Counted from the first letter of the stretch, positions 12,001 through 22,607 are shown. The stretch: DNA of 64,000 nucleotides from Nephrocerus scutellatus (GCA_947095585.1 OX352762.1:12441969-12505968); one strand, 5' to 3'. Made by a program: numbers and translations. The notes: generated from the sequence alone by a model not told the origin.

Positions 12001-12416
12001 TGAGAACTATTCTTCAAGTTTTTTCGGTACATAAGCGGTCGAAAGGGCATTTCAAATGAGCCCTAAAAACAGGACACAGTCAATCAACAAGAACAGTTAT
12101 CCAAACTTACGTAAGAATATGTAGCTAATGGTATGGTATTTATGAATCGAATAGCTTAGTAGGGAAAAAGGGTTAACTATCATCATCATCATTTTTGGCT
12201 GTCCTGGTCTTTCTTAACACTAGAATTACCATATTATTTTTTTACAGAACAAGTGACAGTGTCCTCTACGGCTACAAGTCCGGGCGAACAGAATTCTTCT
12301 ACAAAGAGGGAGCCCACCAAACAGCAGGAATTCCACCGCCCTCCGATCCAATGGGAAATATTTCGATGCGAGCTAAACGTCGTCTGGAACGAGATCATTC
12401 CTACATTTTATTCTAA
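6051..12416 (+). CDS. HPS4: HPS4-like BLOC-3 subunit (Rab32/38 GEF component), six exons
   Basis: Exons by splice sites and frame: 6051-6278, 6334-6576, 6643-6736, 6806-8471, 8566-8795, 12248-12416; about 876 residues. Exons 1-4 match the N-terminal longin-type region of HPS4 (start V-F-V-Y-D, C-G-Q-L-M-G; later G-G-A-I-L-Y-H, S-Q-L). A long Ser/Asn/Asp-rich middle follows (exon 4), then a conserved C-terminal part (exon 5 L-Y-I-C-G-Q before it; exon 6 L-Y-G-Y-K-S-G, ending R-R-L-E-R-D-H-S). In the known family HPS4 pairs with HPS1 to form BLOC-3, the exchange factor for Rab32/38 on lysosome-related organelles such as eye pigment granules. The start at 6051 has an AACA before ATG and an upstream in-frame stop at 6027. 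Exon 6 joins phase 2 to complete an Arg codon. Oddity: by my count the coding sum is one base short, between exon 2 and a T-run in exon 3. Intron 5 (3.45 kb) is full of transposons. Confidence 0.85.
9646..10314 (+). repeat. Composite SINE-like insertion with perfect 194-bp internal duplication
   Basis: The 7-bp direct repeat ACCTGGA flanks the block (9639-9645 and 10315-10321), and the Jockey-like RT reads across the site if the block is removed. From left to right it contains a leader of about 100 bp, a tRNA-like SINE head from 9746 with box A (TGGCTCAGTGG), a box B-like GGCACGAATCC, and a body. A tail of about 124 bp then ends in CAA repeats. The body 9797-9990 is followed by an apparently identical copy 9991-10184. 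The tail matches the nested element at 14465-14584. A composite of a SINE within a short LINE-type non-autonomous element is my inference. Confidence 0.7.
10551..10851 (+). repeat. tRNA-derived SINE, full length with target-site duplication
   Basis: This 301-bp element begins with a tRNA-like head. Box A is present in the form TTGCTCAGTGG at about 10559, and box B as GGTTCGAATCC at about 10600, consistent with an internal RNA polymerase III promoter. A family-specific body follows, and the 3' end is TTATTA repeats. A 9-10 bp duplication, TGTAAGATT(G), lies at 10541-10550 and 10852-10860, so both ends are fixed. The same family occurs at 9746, 18670 (reversed), 37105 and 62868. Confidence 0.85.
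11461..11929. mobile_element. Foldback element made of iterated 14-16 bp motifs
   Basis: The left part (11467-11570) is a run of short iterations of the type ACAATTCCACT / ACAATTCAACTTGG. The right part (11849-11926) is the same iteration in reverse complement (AGTGGAATTGTG), so the two arms can pair over about 280 bp of AT-rich spacer. The outer ends read GGCCGATTCCACTAG and, on the other strand, GGCCAATTCCACTAG. The octamer GCAAATTA lies immediately outside at 11453-11460 and 11930-11937 in the same orientation, as an 8-bp target-site duplication would. There is no coding capacity. It sits in the last HPS4 intron. Confidence 0.75.
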
Positions 12417-12480
12417 AGTAAATCACCAGAACAAATCACACAGCACAATCCAAAGAAGTGAGTGGTGTTGCTTAAAACGA

Positions 12481-12486
12481 AATAAA
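12481..12486 (+). terminator. Candidate poly(A) signal of the HPS4-like gene
   Basis: AATAAA lies 65 bases after the stop codon at 12414-12416, in the transcript orientation. Other AATAAA-like hexamers occur further downstream in this AT-rich DNA, so the true 3' end could be longer. Confidence 0.45.
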
Positions 12487-13948
12487 CTCATTGCGCCATA
12501 GTAACATTATCCATTATCTAAACGAATTTGAAATTATTCGTAAATATGAATGTGAACGATCCATGTCTGTAGGAAGACTCAAATAATTTTAATACATATA
12601 CGAATACGAAGTAGAGACATATAAGTGTAATACAAGACATATTTTAATAATTATCGTAATAGGTTTTATGCGGAAATTAATCAAAATCCAAATCAGATTA
12701 ATTGACCAATGAAAACTTAAAGCGCCATCATAATAATGAATGCAATTATATTTTTTTCATTTTCACATATTATTACTATACATATTAGTTAAATTGCCTC
12801 CTAATACGCTTGCGTAAGTAGTTTGTTCCTTTATAATCTAATTTAATGTATTATATATTAATTTGCTGCGATTGGAAAATAAGAAAAGTCGTGGCATATA
12901 AATATATATTGATTTGACTTAAAGTTAAAACGGTTTGCCATGTTGGCATCTGCAACTGTTTACAAAAATCATACTTTTAATTTTCTAATAGTACAAAATC
13001 CACTAAAAACATTCCAAATTGTTGATTATTTTTATAGTAAAATTTTGCTTTTTCTGTTGCCAACTCTTTTCTTACTGTTACCAAGATGAAACATTAAAAT
13101 TATGGGATAGAACCGAACAAAAAACACAAAGTGTGATCATCTCGTAAGAACCCAACGATTAAAAAACTCTAGTTAATTAGATATTAAGTTAAATAATGTG
13201 TAAACAATACTTGTTATTTGTTAATTTCAATATTATACTAAGAATTCAAACGAAGATTCTCGTTTTTTTTTATCAATATAAATGTGCAATGTTAAACAGA
13301 GAATAACATTAAGTTGTAATTTTGTTTATTAATTGAGTCTGAAAAATTAAATACTAACGAAGAAAAGTTAATACATACATACTCAAATGTTATGTGTTAA
13401 GATGTGCCAATAATCATTCCGTCGAAATGATCAATGAAATGTCGTATAGAATATAACATGGATGTGAGAAAGAAAAAAAAACAACCAAACAAAACAATGT
13501 GCAATTAGTTTTAAAAGTACTCTTTTTTTAGCTTGTAATACATCAATATTTTATTTTCGAATATTCTTAATTTTAATCAGGTTTATTATAAATGATATGT
13601 AATAAAAAAAATGCAATAGTAAAGCTTAATCAACACTAAAGGTAACCAACACAATTTCATACTAGATATTGATTTGTGAAAACTGGGAAGTGGAAAACAT
13701 TACCGGTCACATTACTGGGAAATAAAACTGTGTTTCTTTGGCAAATTTACTACAACAATTGCATTGTATAAACCCAAAGAGAATTTAGATAAATCCAAAC
13801 GTTATTCTTATTCCAACTTAATATAATACCTTTTAACAAAGCAACAGCAATTATAAAGTCTCATAAATGTAGGAATGCTGAGCACCATCCAATTAAGTTG
13901 ACATTAATTATTATTTGTTTCTTCTACTAATTAGTTTCTTCTTTTCAG
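12487..13948. other. AT-rich 3' flank, no gene recognised
   Basis: Very AT-rich DNA with no coding frame of substance and no recognised repeat. It may contain an extended 3' UTR of the HPS4-like gene. Confidence 0.5.
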
Positions 13949-14210
13949 ATTGCCTTTGGATCGTTGGTCGGCGGCTGGGCTGATTATTGTTTCGGGCTGG
14001 GATCATGATTATAACGATAACTTGATTGCCCGTTCGTTCGTTGGCCCCATGCGCTGTGATCCGGGTTTGGTTTACTATCGCTGTTTCACGGGCGTTTGGA
14101 TTCGTTTACGGCCCCTGATTTATCGTTAAGGATTTGCGTGCTGACCTACATCGGGGAACTTAAAAGCAAAGGCGATGTTAGCGTTGTTATCTTAGCAATG
14201 CAATGACTCC
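13949..14210. other. Unexplained GC-richer block after a splice-acceptor-like tract
   Basis: A pyrimidine tract ending in TTTTCAG (to 13948) precedes about 260 bp that is visibly more GC-rich than its surroundings. No frame stays open and no protein family was recognised. It borders the RTE-like copy at 14.2 kb and could be an unrecognised repeat or an untranslated exon. Confidence 0.3.
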
Positions 14211-15800
14211 ACTCAGGTTAACATTGGTCGTGATTGAAGTGTGTGGTGTCTGGATTACGCTGACGTTCGCGGTGTATGTTGCGTCATACCGCGGACTCTT
14301 TCGTAGAACTTCCGCGCCTGGAGCGGTTCTTGCTCTATGTACTGTTCTAGTTCACGAACGAGATTCTTCTCCCAGGCTGCTTTCTTTCGCCAGTGAAATG
14401 TTTTTTCACATCTTCTGAGCTCTTTATATTCATCTTCATGTGCCCGCGTCGTATGAGATTGTTGTTGTTGTTGTTGTAGCAGCTCCAGGTCTGTTAAACC
14501 TATTGCTGAGTTGACGATTCTTGGTGTGTGTGAAACACTGGAATCCTTTCGAGGCATAGAACCGATCGTCGTATAAAGGCTATTAGATTGTTGCATTGCT
14601 CGGTACGCCACATTCGTACGTTCAGTCGCTAGCTTACATTAGTCATCGAACCAGTCGTTCCGATATCGACGACTGCTGCCTAAGATGGAGTCAGCAGTAC
14701 TAATGCCAATATTCTTAAGGCGTGTCTATTTCTCTTCTACGCCCGACATCTCAGCCCAAGACTTACTCTCCTTGCATTTAGGGCAGCCGTGTTGACTCGA
14801 ATCTGATTTGCGGATGCAGTCTTTCGTGATGATGCAATCAGCGCTCGGAGCCTCGTACCAACAAGATCAGGTTCTGGTTGTGTCGGCGGTCTATCAACAC
14901 GTGGTCTATCTGGTTTCAAGTGGCTCCATCAGGAGATACCCAGGTGGCTTTGTGAATATTTTTACGCGCAAACATTGTACTCGCAACGACCAAATTATTG
15001 CTTGCTGTCATCTATATGACTCGCTGTCCATTGTCATTAGTGTTCTCGTGTAAGCTATGGGTGCCAACGTACTGCCTGAATGTTGGGTCTCTACCTATTT
15101 TAGTATTCACATCCCCTAGAATGATTTTTACATCATACTGATGGCAATGGAGTCCACGTTCGACTGATTCAAAGAATTCTTTTTTTTCGTCATATGGGGA
15201 ATTCTTTGTAGGTGCGTGAACGTTTATGAGGCTTATCTTTTTAAATCTGCCCCGCACGCGAAGGGTGCATAGCCGTTCATTACCTGTTTTAAAGCCGATT
15301 CATTCATTTTGCTGACTAGAAACCCCACCCCGAGCACATGATGTCTTGCATCACAGCTGTAATATATGTCATTCTGGTTTTTGTAAGACACCCGTCCACC
15401 GCATGGCTGATTGCTGTTATGTCAGCTTTATATGTAGACAGGGTATAGGCTAGCTGCTGTGCAGCTCGAGCAGTGAGCGTAATTGCCATGAGAAAATTCC
15501 TTAATCGTTTAGCCGTTTTCGTTGCCGTGGTCGTTGTCGTTCATCGGTGTAACCGAGGCTGATTTTGGGTTCCGTATTAATAATTTTTTAAGGACGACGT
15601 TATTAGCCTCGCGCCAACCTTACTTTGAAGGGACTAGCCCGATCATTCAGCTTTCCCTGCATTGGAGGAAAATTACCGGCGGCCACGACGGGGAGGTTTG
15701 GATGACCTGCAATTCTAGAGCATTCTGTGTTATTCCCCCTATTCTGCTGATGGCTGATCGCCACATTCACATTACTTAAGATCAATATTCATGCTTCCAC
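14211..15800 (-). mobile_element. RTE-like non-LTR retrotransposon 5' fragment (endonuclease and linker)
   Basis: Read on the minus strand from about 15.78 kb. Recognisable stretches are A-A-Q-Q-L-A-Y-T-L-S and the family motif H-H-V-L-G-V-G-F (about 15.3-15.4 kb), then [10 protein letters not shown] and I-I-L-G-D-V-N (15.01-15.26 kb). The linker K-F-Y-E-R-V-R-G-M-T-Q is at 14.26-14.35 kb. The same segments recur, better preserved, in the copy at 30.84-33.32 kb. Similarity stops near 14257, before the RT, so the element is 3'-truncated. A 120-bp short element is nested at 14465-14584. Confidence 0.78.
14465..14584 (-). repeat. Short LINE-tailed element nested in the RTE-like copy
   Basis: This 120-bp insertion is flanked by AGATTGTTG at 14456-14464 and 14585-14593. 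The related RTE-like copy near 31.59 kb has the same site without the insertion and with only one copy of the target sequence, so the boundaries are supported by an empty site. On the minus strand it ends in CAA repeats preceded by GGAGCTGCTACAAC, like the tail of 10191-10314. Because the CAA tail overlaps the duplication, the exact edge is uncertain by a few bases. Confidence 0.8.
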
Positions 15801-16219
15801 ATGATAATGCACACATACAAAAGGTTTGGAACATCAAAAAGTTTTTATTGGAATTAAGACAAGAAGCTTTTAAATAGCCTCCGTAAAGCTCTAATTCAAA
15901 TTCCAAAGAAAATGTTTGCCTTCTAGTGAAATCCAAAATTCCACAAAACATTGAAAGGCAGCAAATTCAAGATTGATTCAATGCCAAGGTGCCTCGCAGA
16001 AGTTGTTGCAGCAAAAAGACGAAATGCAACGTATTAGGTAATGCTATGCGAAAAAAAAACCGTTCAATGTAAAAATATTTCTTATTTTCAGCATTCAGAG
16101 GTGTTTCAGAACAGTTATTGCACTTGTGCAAATAAATTCACCCACAAGTGATGTCACAATATTGTGCCACTTTAATTTTCCTGGGTGAAACCATTACTGT
16201 TTTAAATTTGATTTTGGTC
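15801..16219. other. Intergenic AT-rich DNA
   Basis: No gene or repeat recognised. It separates the RTE-like fragment from the 3' end of the minus-strand LRR gene. Confidence 0.45.
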
Positions 16220-16225
16220 TTTATT
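16220..16225 (-). terminator. Candidate poly(A) signal of the LRR gene
   Basis: AATAAA on the minus strand, about 210 bases past the stop codon at 16437-16439. It is one of a few such hexamers in the AT-rich flank. Confidence 0.4.
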
Positions 16226-16436
16226 TACCGTTTTAAGATAATCTAAAAGATTAATACTAAACAACAATATCAGTGAATATTTACATACATAGTTGTAAGA
16301 CATTACATGTCACGTAAATGAAAAATAAAACACAATACACGTCACATGCAAAATAAAAGAATGATACAATAACAAAATAACGTTTAGAAGACCGAAACAC
16401 TAAATTTTTGTGCAGTGCAAGCTCTAGACTCTGGCT

Positions 16437-19400
16437 CTATGGTAATTTGGTAACAATCCATGGTAGCCGACCATAATTTTTATAGTGGTAATAGTCATAT
16501 GCCAATTTGCCCAAAACAAAAACAATTAATGTGGCCAAAACGCCATTCAGCATATCCAATGTGAAGATTTTTGCCTCCTCTGGCAACTTGCAAACATCAC
16601 TACGATCAATGGATAGTACCGCAGCCTGTATTTGTCGATTGTCTCGCGTGTAATTGCAAGTGATATTCCTCGAATCAAATATTACAGTGTGATACTTCAT
16701 AAGAAAATCGCGAAATTTCATTGCGAATTTACAAGTGCACACCCACGGGTTTGAGCTTAGTTGCAGCTTTAAAGCATTATCATTGTCCTGCAGAGCATTT
16801 TCTAGCGCGTAAATGGGAAGCTGTAAAAAAGGAAAGAATCTATACTTTTATACAAAGAGGTAAGTTTGCACTTCCAATAGGCTACGCTAATTTCAGAAAC
16901 TACTGGACCGATTTTGATTCGGTTTCACTATTGTACTACAAACCCTGTACCCCGGAGGTTATAGGCTATAGTTTTTTGGTCAGTGGGTGGGTGTCAGTTT
17001 GTGTGGAGTTAGTAGGACGTCAGTAGGAGGGTGGTCAGTGTGGTCAGTTGGGTTAGGACCGTTGGTGATGGGAAAGTTGGACACAGTCTGTTATTTTAGC
17101 TAATCAACGTCAGTAGGAGGGTGGTCAGTGTGGTCAGTTGGGTTGGGACCGTTGGTGATGGGAAAGTTGGACACAGTCTGTTATTTTAGCTAATCAACGT
17201 CAGTAGGAGGGTGGTCAGTGTGGTCAGTTGGGTTGGGACCGTTGGTGATGGGAAAGTTGGACACAGTCTGTTATTTTAGCTAATCCGGAAAACTACTGTG
17301 GCGATTTTGTCCTGGTTTTAACCATTGTAGAGAGTTTTTTGACCCGGTGGCTATAGGCAACGGTAGAGTTGGTCGTCACTCCGGGGAAATAACTGGAGGG
17401 GTGGTCAGTTGTGTGATTTGAGTGGGTAAGGCCTGATCTAGTAGAAAATAAAATAAGAGTGGAGTGTCATCACCCACCCATTAATCTCTCACCTTTTTTA
17501 AACGATTCCCCCGTAAACTGAGAACGCGAAAATTCCACAACCAATAGCCAGCATCGAGTACATCAATATTTTCTATGTAGTTGTTATCCAAATAGATATC
17601 GATAACCTTTCGATAGTGTTTGTTGTTGCGCAAAGCTCGAACGTCTGAAATCTATTAAAAGGATAAAGAATGTGAAGAAATCGAATGTTGGCCAAATGCT
17701 TACCCGATTGTCATTTGCATGGAAAATCGTCGTATTGTCTGGTAAATACGAGGGAAAATTATAAAGTTGCAAACCGGAACAATTAACAGAATAGATAGGA
17801 ATCAGTGATTTGCCATCTCCACTGTGGGTGACGTAGTGGATGTTGCAAGTGCAATTTTGCAATTCCCTATGGGTTTCGCATTCCTTTTCGAGAATCTATA
17901 CAGGCATAAATAATCAAGCTGATCGATCAGGTTCACATATTCATTCATTTACTGCTTTGTAATTAATAATTGTCATCAGATTTCGTTCCTTATATTTGTA
18001 ATCCCCACAGATCAGTTGATCTCGATCGGCAACTGTGGCACCTTGCTCCGATTCGAGTAACCATCTTAGATTTTGTGTGCAATTCCAGGGATTTCCTACA
18101 GACAATGATCTACAGAAAGTTAACAATTAAGAGACAGAGCGTTTTTCAGCTGCGTCTGACTTACCACCTAAGAGCATTTGACCAAAATATCTGGACACAG
18201 TAAGAGGTTTCTCTAAGTATGAAAAATTATTCCAACGCAGATCGAGAAACTTAAGTGTGTGTATTGGTCTGAACACCATGGTATTGATGTGCGATAATTT
18301 TGTCCACGAAATGTTTACACTCTTTTGTTGTGCATTTGAAAAATTAGAAGTATTTTGCTAATAACTATTGGATGGACGGATGATAGATGATGCAAAAAAT
18401 CGAAATCTTTTTTTAAAAAAAACCCCTGCTAATTGGTTCAAAGCTCCAATTGAAGGCAAGCGATATGCAAAGTAAAAATTGTATCACACTGGAGTGTCAT
18501 ATAGTTAACACGAACATGATAAAATACATAACACCATTTGAATTTGCTATTGAATCTTTCTATTAGCTCAGGCTAAAAACATTTTAGTAAACATAGTAAA
18601 TATCTTCTGCAAATTAAAACTGGTTGCATATTTGCATTCCGTTCTGAGTTGACCTTGCATAGCTATTTACTATAATAATAATATTTGGTCCAAGGCCAGC
18701 TTCGTGCGACCATACGTGCTGTGTGTGTTATATGCTTGCACACAAATGGACAAGGGGACCTACAATTTAAAGCCGTGTCCGAATGGCAGGTGATGGAAAA
18801 ATGTCTAAAGTTTCAAAACTCGCTACACCATTTTTTTATCAACTTTAAAGCCGCCTATGATAGCATAGCCAGAGTAGAACTTTATAAAGCCATGAGAGAA
18901 TTCGGCATCCCAATTAAATTGCTTCATAGAGCTTCCGTTTGTAGCTTCGTTACGTAACATTACGTTTTTCTTTACGATTGCCAAACGAAACGTTGAAGCC
19001 GAAGCTACATTGTGATACGAAGCATTGAAATCGTATGGCTGAACTCGAAAACGTCAGGCGAAGCCGAAGCTGAAGCGTGTTTGTGTTTCAGGCATAACAT
19101 ATTTAGTTGTTTGAGTTCCACATGGAGGGAGGACTTTTCTCAAATGGGCCCAGCCCATGGCTTGGGGCCATGATACACAAAACAACAAGGTATGCTCGAC
19201 AGATCTATAACTATCTCTTTCACTGGTCATCCGGTGCTTATTATTTTTGTTGAGGGTCATTTCATAATGATTAACCATGTGATTAACCAAGCGCGGTGAT
19301 TGTATTTTATGAATTAAAAGTGATTTATATTTTGTGAATTACGGGATAATAGAAAGGTTTATATATTATATATATATATTCATTTATTTATGTAGTCCCC

Positions 19401-21121
19401 TATTATGGTTTTGCCTTATTGCGAATGCCATACAAATTAATTCACATTTACGGGGCCACATGACGTCATGCGGAGAGAAAGCCTAACAAGAGAGAACAAG
19501 ACAGCGAATCTGTCGAGCATACCTTGTTTTTTGTGTATCATGGCTTGGGGCAACGTATGCAACTGACAGATCGACGAAATACATGAGTTCTTATAGAAAG
19601 TTTCCGATAAGCAAAGCATGTGATGGAAGCGACGTAAAAAGTCGATCAACCTTCTACTCTGCGGCAAATGCTTTGACAGTTCTCTCTCACGGCAGTTTGA
19701 AGTTTATTTTGACATTTGTTTTTTTTTTGCCTGTACGAAGAGAACGTTTTCATTGGGTCACCTTTCATCGGCGAAAGACTGAATCGGATTAGAAGCAACA
19801 GACAAGATATCATTAATAAAAAGGCAACCCATAAAATTTTTCATGTAAATTCTCTGATAGGAGATACATATGTGTGCAAAGTATGAACCGAGTTAATTTG
19901 GAAAAAATTAATATTAGAGCACCTTCACTTTAAAATTTTACAAAAACTTTTTTCCATCGGAGATACACAGATGTTTAAAAAGTGAAGAAAATCGGGTTAA
20001 TTTTTAAAAAATTTAGTTGGGCACCCATCGGGTCTCAGGGCCCATACGCTCAAAAAATGTCCAAAAAGTTTTGTCCATCGGATATACACATGTGTATAAA
20101 ATTTTAAGAAAATCGGGTTAATTTTTGTTTTAAATTTGAATGACCTCGGCCTATAAAATGTTTACAATTAGTGTTGTCCATCGGAGATACACACGTGTAT
20201 AAAATTTAAAGAAAGTCGGGTTAATTTTTTTGAAAAATCTGTATGGTGCCCGGGGCCCAAATTTTTAACAAAAATTGTATGCGTCGGAGATAAACTTGTG
20301 GATAAATTTTGAAGAAAATCGGGTTAATTTTTAATAATTTTATAAGGCCACCCCTCGGCTCTGAGGCCCCAAATTTTAAAAGAAAGTATTGTCTCCGGAA
20401 ATAAACATTTGCGCAAAATTACTTTTTCACTTTCTTTGAATTGCTTGAAAAACGACGGTTGGTGTTTTTTTGTTTTTGTTTGTTATTGTTCCTCCGCGAG
20501 TGTTGATGCCCAGCACATCGGTGCACGACGGCATATAAGACATAACTCCCATTATAATGAGATGAAAAAATTACTTAAATTAAATGCTAATAAAAGTTTG
20601 AAATAATTCCAAAAGCCTCCATCACCATCAATACCTGCAAATAGAACGATTCCGGAAAGTCGTTGACAATTTCTGTTAAATTGCTATACTCAATAGTGAG
20701 TGCTCGCAGTTTGGGAAAATGTTGCAGCACCGCAGGTGGATCAAATGTACTGTCCGGCCAACCACAAAGGATAATTTCTTCAAGGTTTCGCAATTTGTGA
20801 ACACTAGAAAAATGAAAAGGGACAACTTTTAAAAAGAAAACTCACACACGCCTATACTAGGCACAACACAGCTTACCTAATTGATGGTAGATTATTCATA
20901 CCACCGTAGCAATGTAATGCTCGTACGTGTCTAGTGCAATTTCCAACTACTGCTTCAGGAGCCTTCTCCCAGTTGACACAAGATAAATTTTGCTGATGCT
21001 CGTTGAGGATGTATTCAGCAGCAGTGGTGAAGCTAAAAAATGGCAACATTTTATTGTTTCGAAATAAATCAACAAAAGCAGCTAAAGAAAAAGCTGTATG
21101 CTGGAAAATTAAAAGTTCCAT
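16437..21121 (-). CDS. Singed wings 2 / halfway-type leucine-rich-repeat membrane protein, seven exons
   Basis: Exons, 5' to 3' on the minus strand: 21121-20877, 20803-20635, 18321-18165, 18095-17953, 17895-17704, 17651-17493, 16820-16437; all phases agree and give 482 residues. The N-terminal part has a Cys-containing cap (C-V-N-W, N-C-T-R-H). LRRs follow in exons 2 and 3, then a first C-terminal cap N-P-W-N-C-T (exon 4), a second Cys cluster (C-E-T-H, N-C-T-C, exon 5) and further LRRs (exon 6). Exon 7 has a second cap, N-P-W-V-C-T-C. One membrane segment lies at about residues 446-464, with a short basic/aromatic tail. I recognise this layout and tail as the fly singed wings 2 / halfway family; choosing between those names needs a search. 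Its role is not shown by the sequence. Start uncertainty: ATG at 21121 gives a weakly hydrophobic leader, and acceptor-like TTTAG sites inside this exon mean a different first exon is possible. Intron 2 (2.3 kb) holds transposon debris and intron 6 a 90-bp tandem repeat. Confidence 0.83.
17017..17286. repeat. 90-bp tandem repeat, three copies
   Basis: The motif ACGTCAGTAGGAGGGTGGTC starts at 17017, 17107 and 17197, an exact 90-bp period; the three units differ at only about one position. The array lies in the last intron of the LRR gene. Sequences on both sides (16861-17016 and 17287-17460) resemble each other and the unit (CGATTTTG, TTGTA, GGCTATAG), so the array seems to have grown inside a dispersed repeat. 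Confidence 0.88.
18670..18786 (-). repeat. 5'-truncated tRNA-SINE 3' end, reversed
   Basis: On the minus strand this is the 3' part of the SINE family at 10551. It has GGACACGGCTTTAAATTGTA, then CACAAATGG and GGCCTTGGACC, and ends in TATTATTA. The head with the Pol III boxes is missing. It stops at the junction with a plus-strand RTE-like fragment at 18787. Confidence 0.72.
18787..18920 (+). mobile_element. RTE-like reverse transcriptase fragment
   Basis: This is a plus-strand fragment with Q-V-M-E-K-C and A-A-Y-D-S-I-A-R, colinear with the RT of the copy at 32.29-32.42 kb. It is truncated at both ends and lies in intron 2 of the LRR gene. The preceding bases are a reversed SINE. Confidence 0.75.
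19140..19560. repeat. Inverted repeat, about 40-bp arms
   Basis: The left arm near 19166-19204 (CCATGATACACAAAAC, AAGGTATGCTCGACAG) recurs as reverse complement at about 19508-19553. The spacer is about 300 bp. The outer sequence carries CATGGCTTGGGG on both sides. This could be a small non-autonomous DNA element. It lies in intron 2 of the LRR gene. Confidence 0.6.
19850..20420 (+). repeat. Diverged tandem array of the 120-bp 'ACACATGTGT' family
   Basis: Four to five diverged units, each with TCGGAGATACACA-type sequence, then AAAATCGGGTTAATTTTT and a GGCCC-rich stretch. The family recurs at 24.0-24.3, 41.0-42.2 (reversed), 43.64-43.85, 45.57-45.68 and 59.13-59.34 kb. No coding capacity. Confidence 0.7.
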
Positions 21122-21980
21122 AACTTCAGTTCAATGTCAAAACATCAATCTGTCAGTTGTATACGTCGCCCCAACGGACGCAACGGATTCTATGGGTTGG
21201 GCCCTTAATAAATTTTTTACAGCAAACGTTTCTGTGAACTGTAAGAGCACAAAAGGTAATTTTTCAGTTTGTATGGCAGGTATCTCAACCCGTTGACCCT
21301 TATAAATCTAACCAATGTTCCAAAAATACATTTTAGCGAAAAAATTTTTGAACTCAGACTTCCCGTTCTTGAGTTATGATGAAAACATCCCACACCCATC
21401 CCGATGGATATAAGAAATTGCCTTAAACATCCAGACATTATGTTTTTTGTGAGTAATTTTAATACTGAAGTTTTTTTAACCAAAGCAATACAACCCAATG
21501 ACAAACTTTGTAAACTAAGGACTCAACTATAATGGACTTGAGTGGGATTTACTTAGCTGATGTGAACGACTCATTTATATGCGAATCGTATGCTGTAACC
21601 ATAATGTGATATTTGTTTGGTATCTGCTATATTGCTTTTAACAAAATGAGTTAGGTATTTTTTGTGGTTAACGGCTGATTGAAGCAACAGCAAAAACTAA
21701 CCAAATTTTGGTAAATTTTTTGTTTCATGTGTTTGCCAACTTATCCATATATAATTTTTAAAAGTCGACTCTGGTGGTGAGAATTATAAATAAAAATTTG
21801 GTTAAATATTTCTTAACCAAAAATTTTTTTTTGGTTAACGCTAACCATTTTCTGGTCTATCCAATGTGTTTGTTGTTGTAATTTTTATTTTTTTGTTGAA
21901 AACAATATAGCAATCGTTAAATGTTCATTAACTTAAGGGGGAGTAAGCAAGGTGTCAATGAAGTGAGACATGAGGTGTGT
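21122..21980. other. 5' flank of the LRR gene, no gene recognised
   Basis: AT-rich DNA upstream of the first recognised exon of the minus-strand LRR gene. It may hold its promoter and an unrecognised first exon, but nothing specific can be supported. Confidence 0.4.
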
Positions 21981-22607
21981 TCCCGTACTATTTGTAGTAA
22001 AAATTAGCAAAGGAGAAAATTTATATAAAATCTCTCAGAGCGTGCACACTAAAAAGTAAGGGAACGCATAAAACCACAAAATTGTTCGCTTGGTAGAAAC
22101 TGTCAAAATCCCTTACGGCAAAATTCAACATTCACAAGTTATGTGGCTTTCTTTTGATAGAAAATTTGCAAAAATACTGCACTCAATCAATTTCACAAAA
22201 GTGTACTCGATTTGTTTGCTTATATTACAGTTTGAAGGTAAAACCTTTTGTTATCATTCTAATCGTCATCTTGGCATTTGTGTGACCATTTCGACACAAA
22301 TTTTGTAATATTTTTTTTCGCTTAGATCCAAAAACTGGTGCACTTGGTTAAGAAAGTGTAGGAAAAAACGAACGGCACATAAGTTAGTTGTAAATAAAAT
22401 ATCCCGTACTTTTTGTAGTAAAAATTAGCAAAAGAGAAAACTGACATAAAATCTCTCAGAGAGAGAAAGCACACAAAAAAGTAAGACCACAAAATTGTTG
22501 GCTTGGTAGAAACTGTCAAAATCCATTACGCCAAAACTCAACATTCACAAGTAAGCTAGTCATGTGGCTTTCTTTTGGTAGAAAAAGTGCAAAAACACTG
22601 CACTACT
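21981..22607 (+). repeat. Direct duplication of about 205 bp, spaced by about 210 bp
   Basis: 21981-22188 and 22402-22607 are diverged copies in the same orientation, both starting TCCCGTACT, with AAAATCTCTCAGAG and TTGGTAGAAACTGTCAAAAT inside. The offset is 421 bp. No coding frame. Confidence 0.75.
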
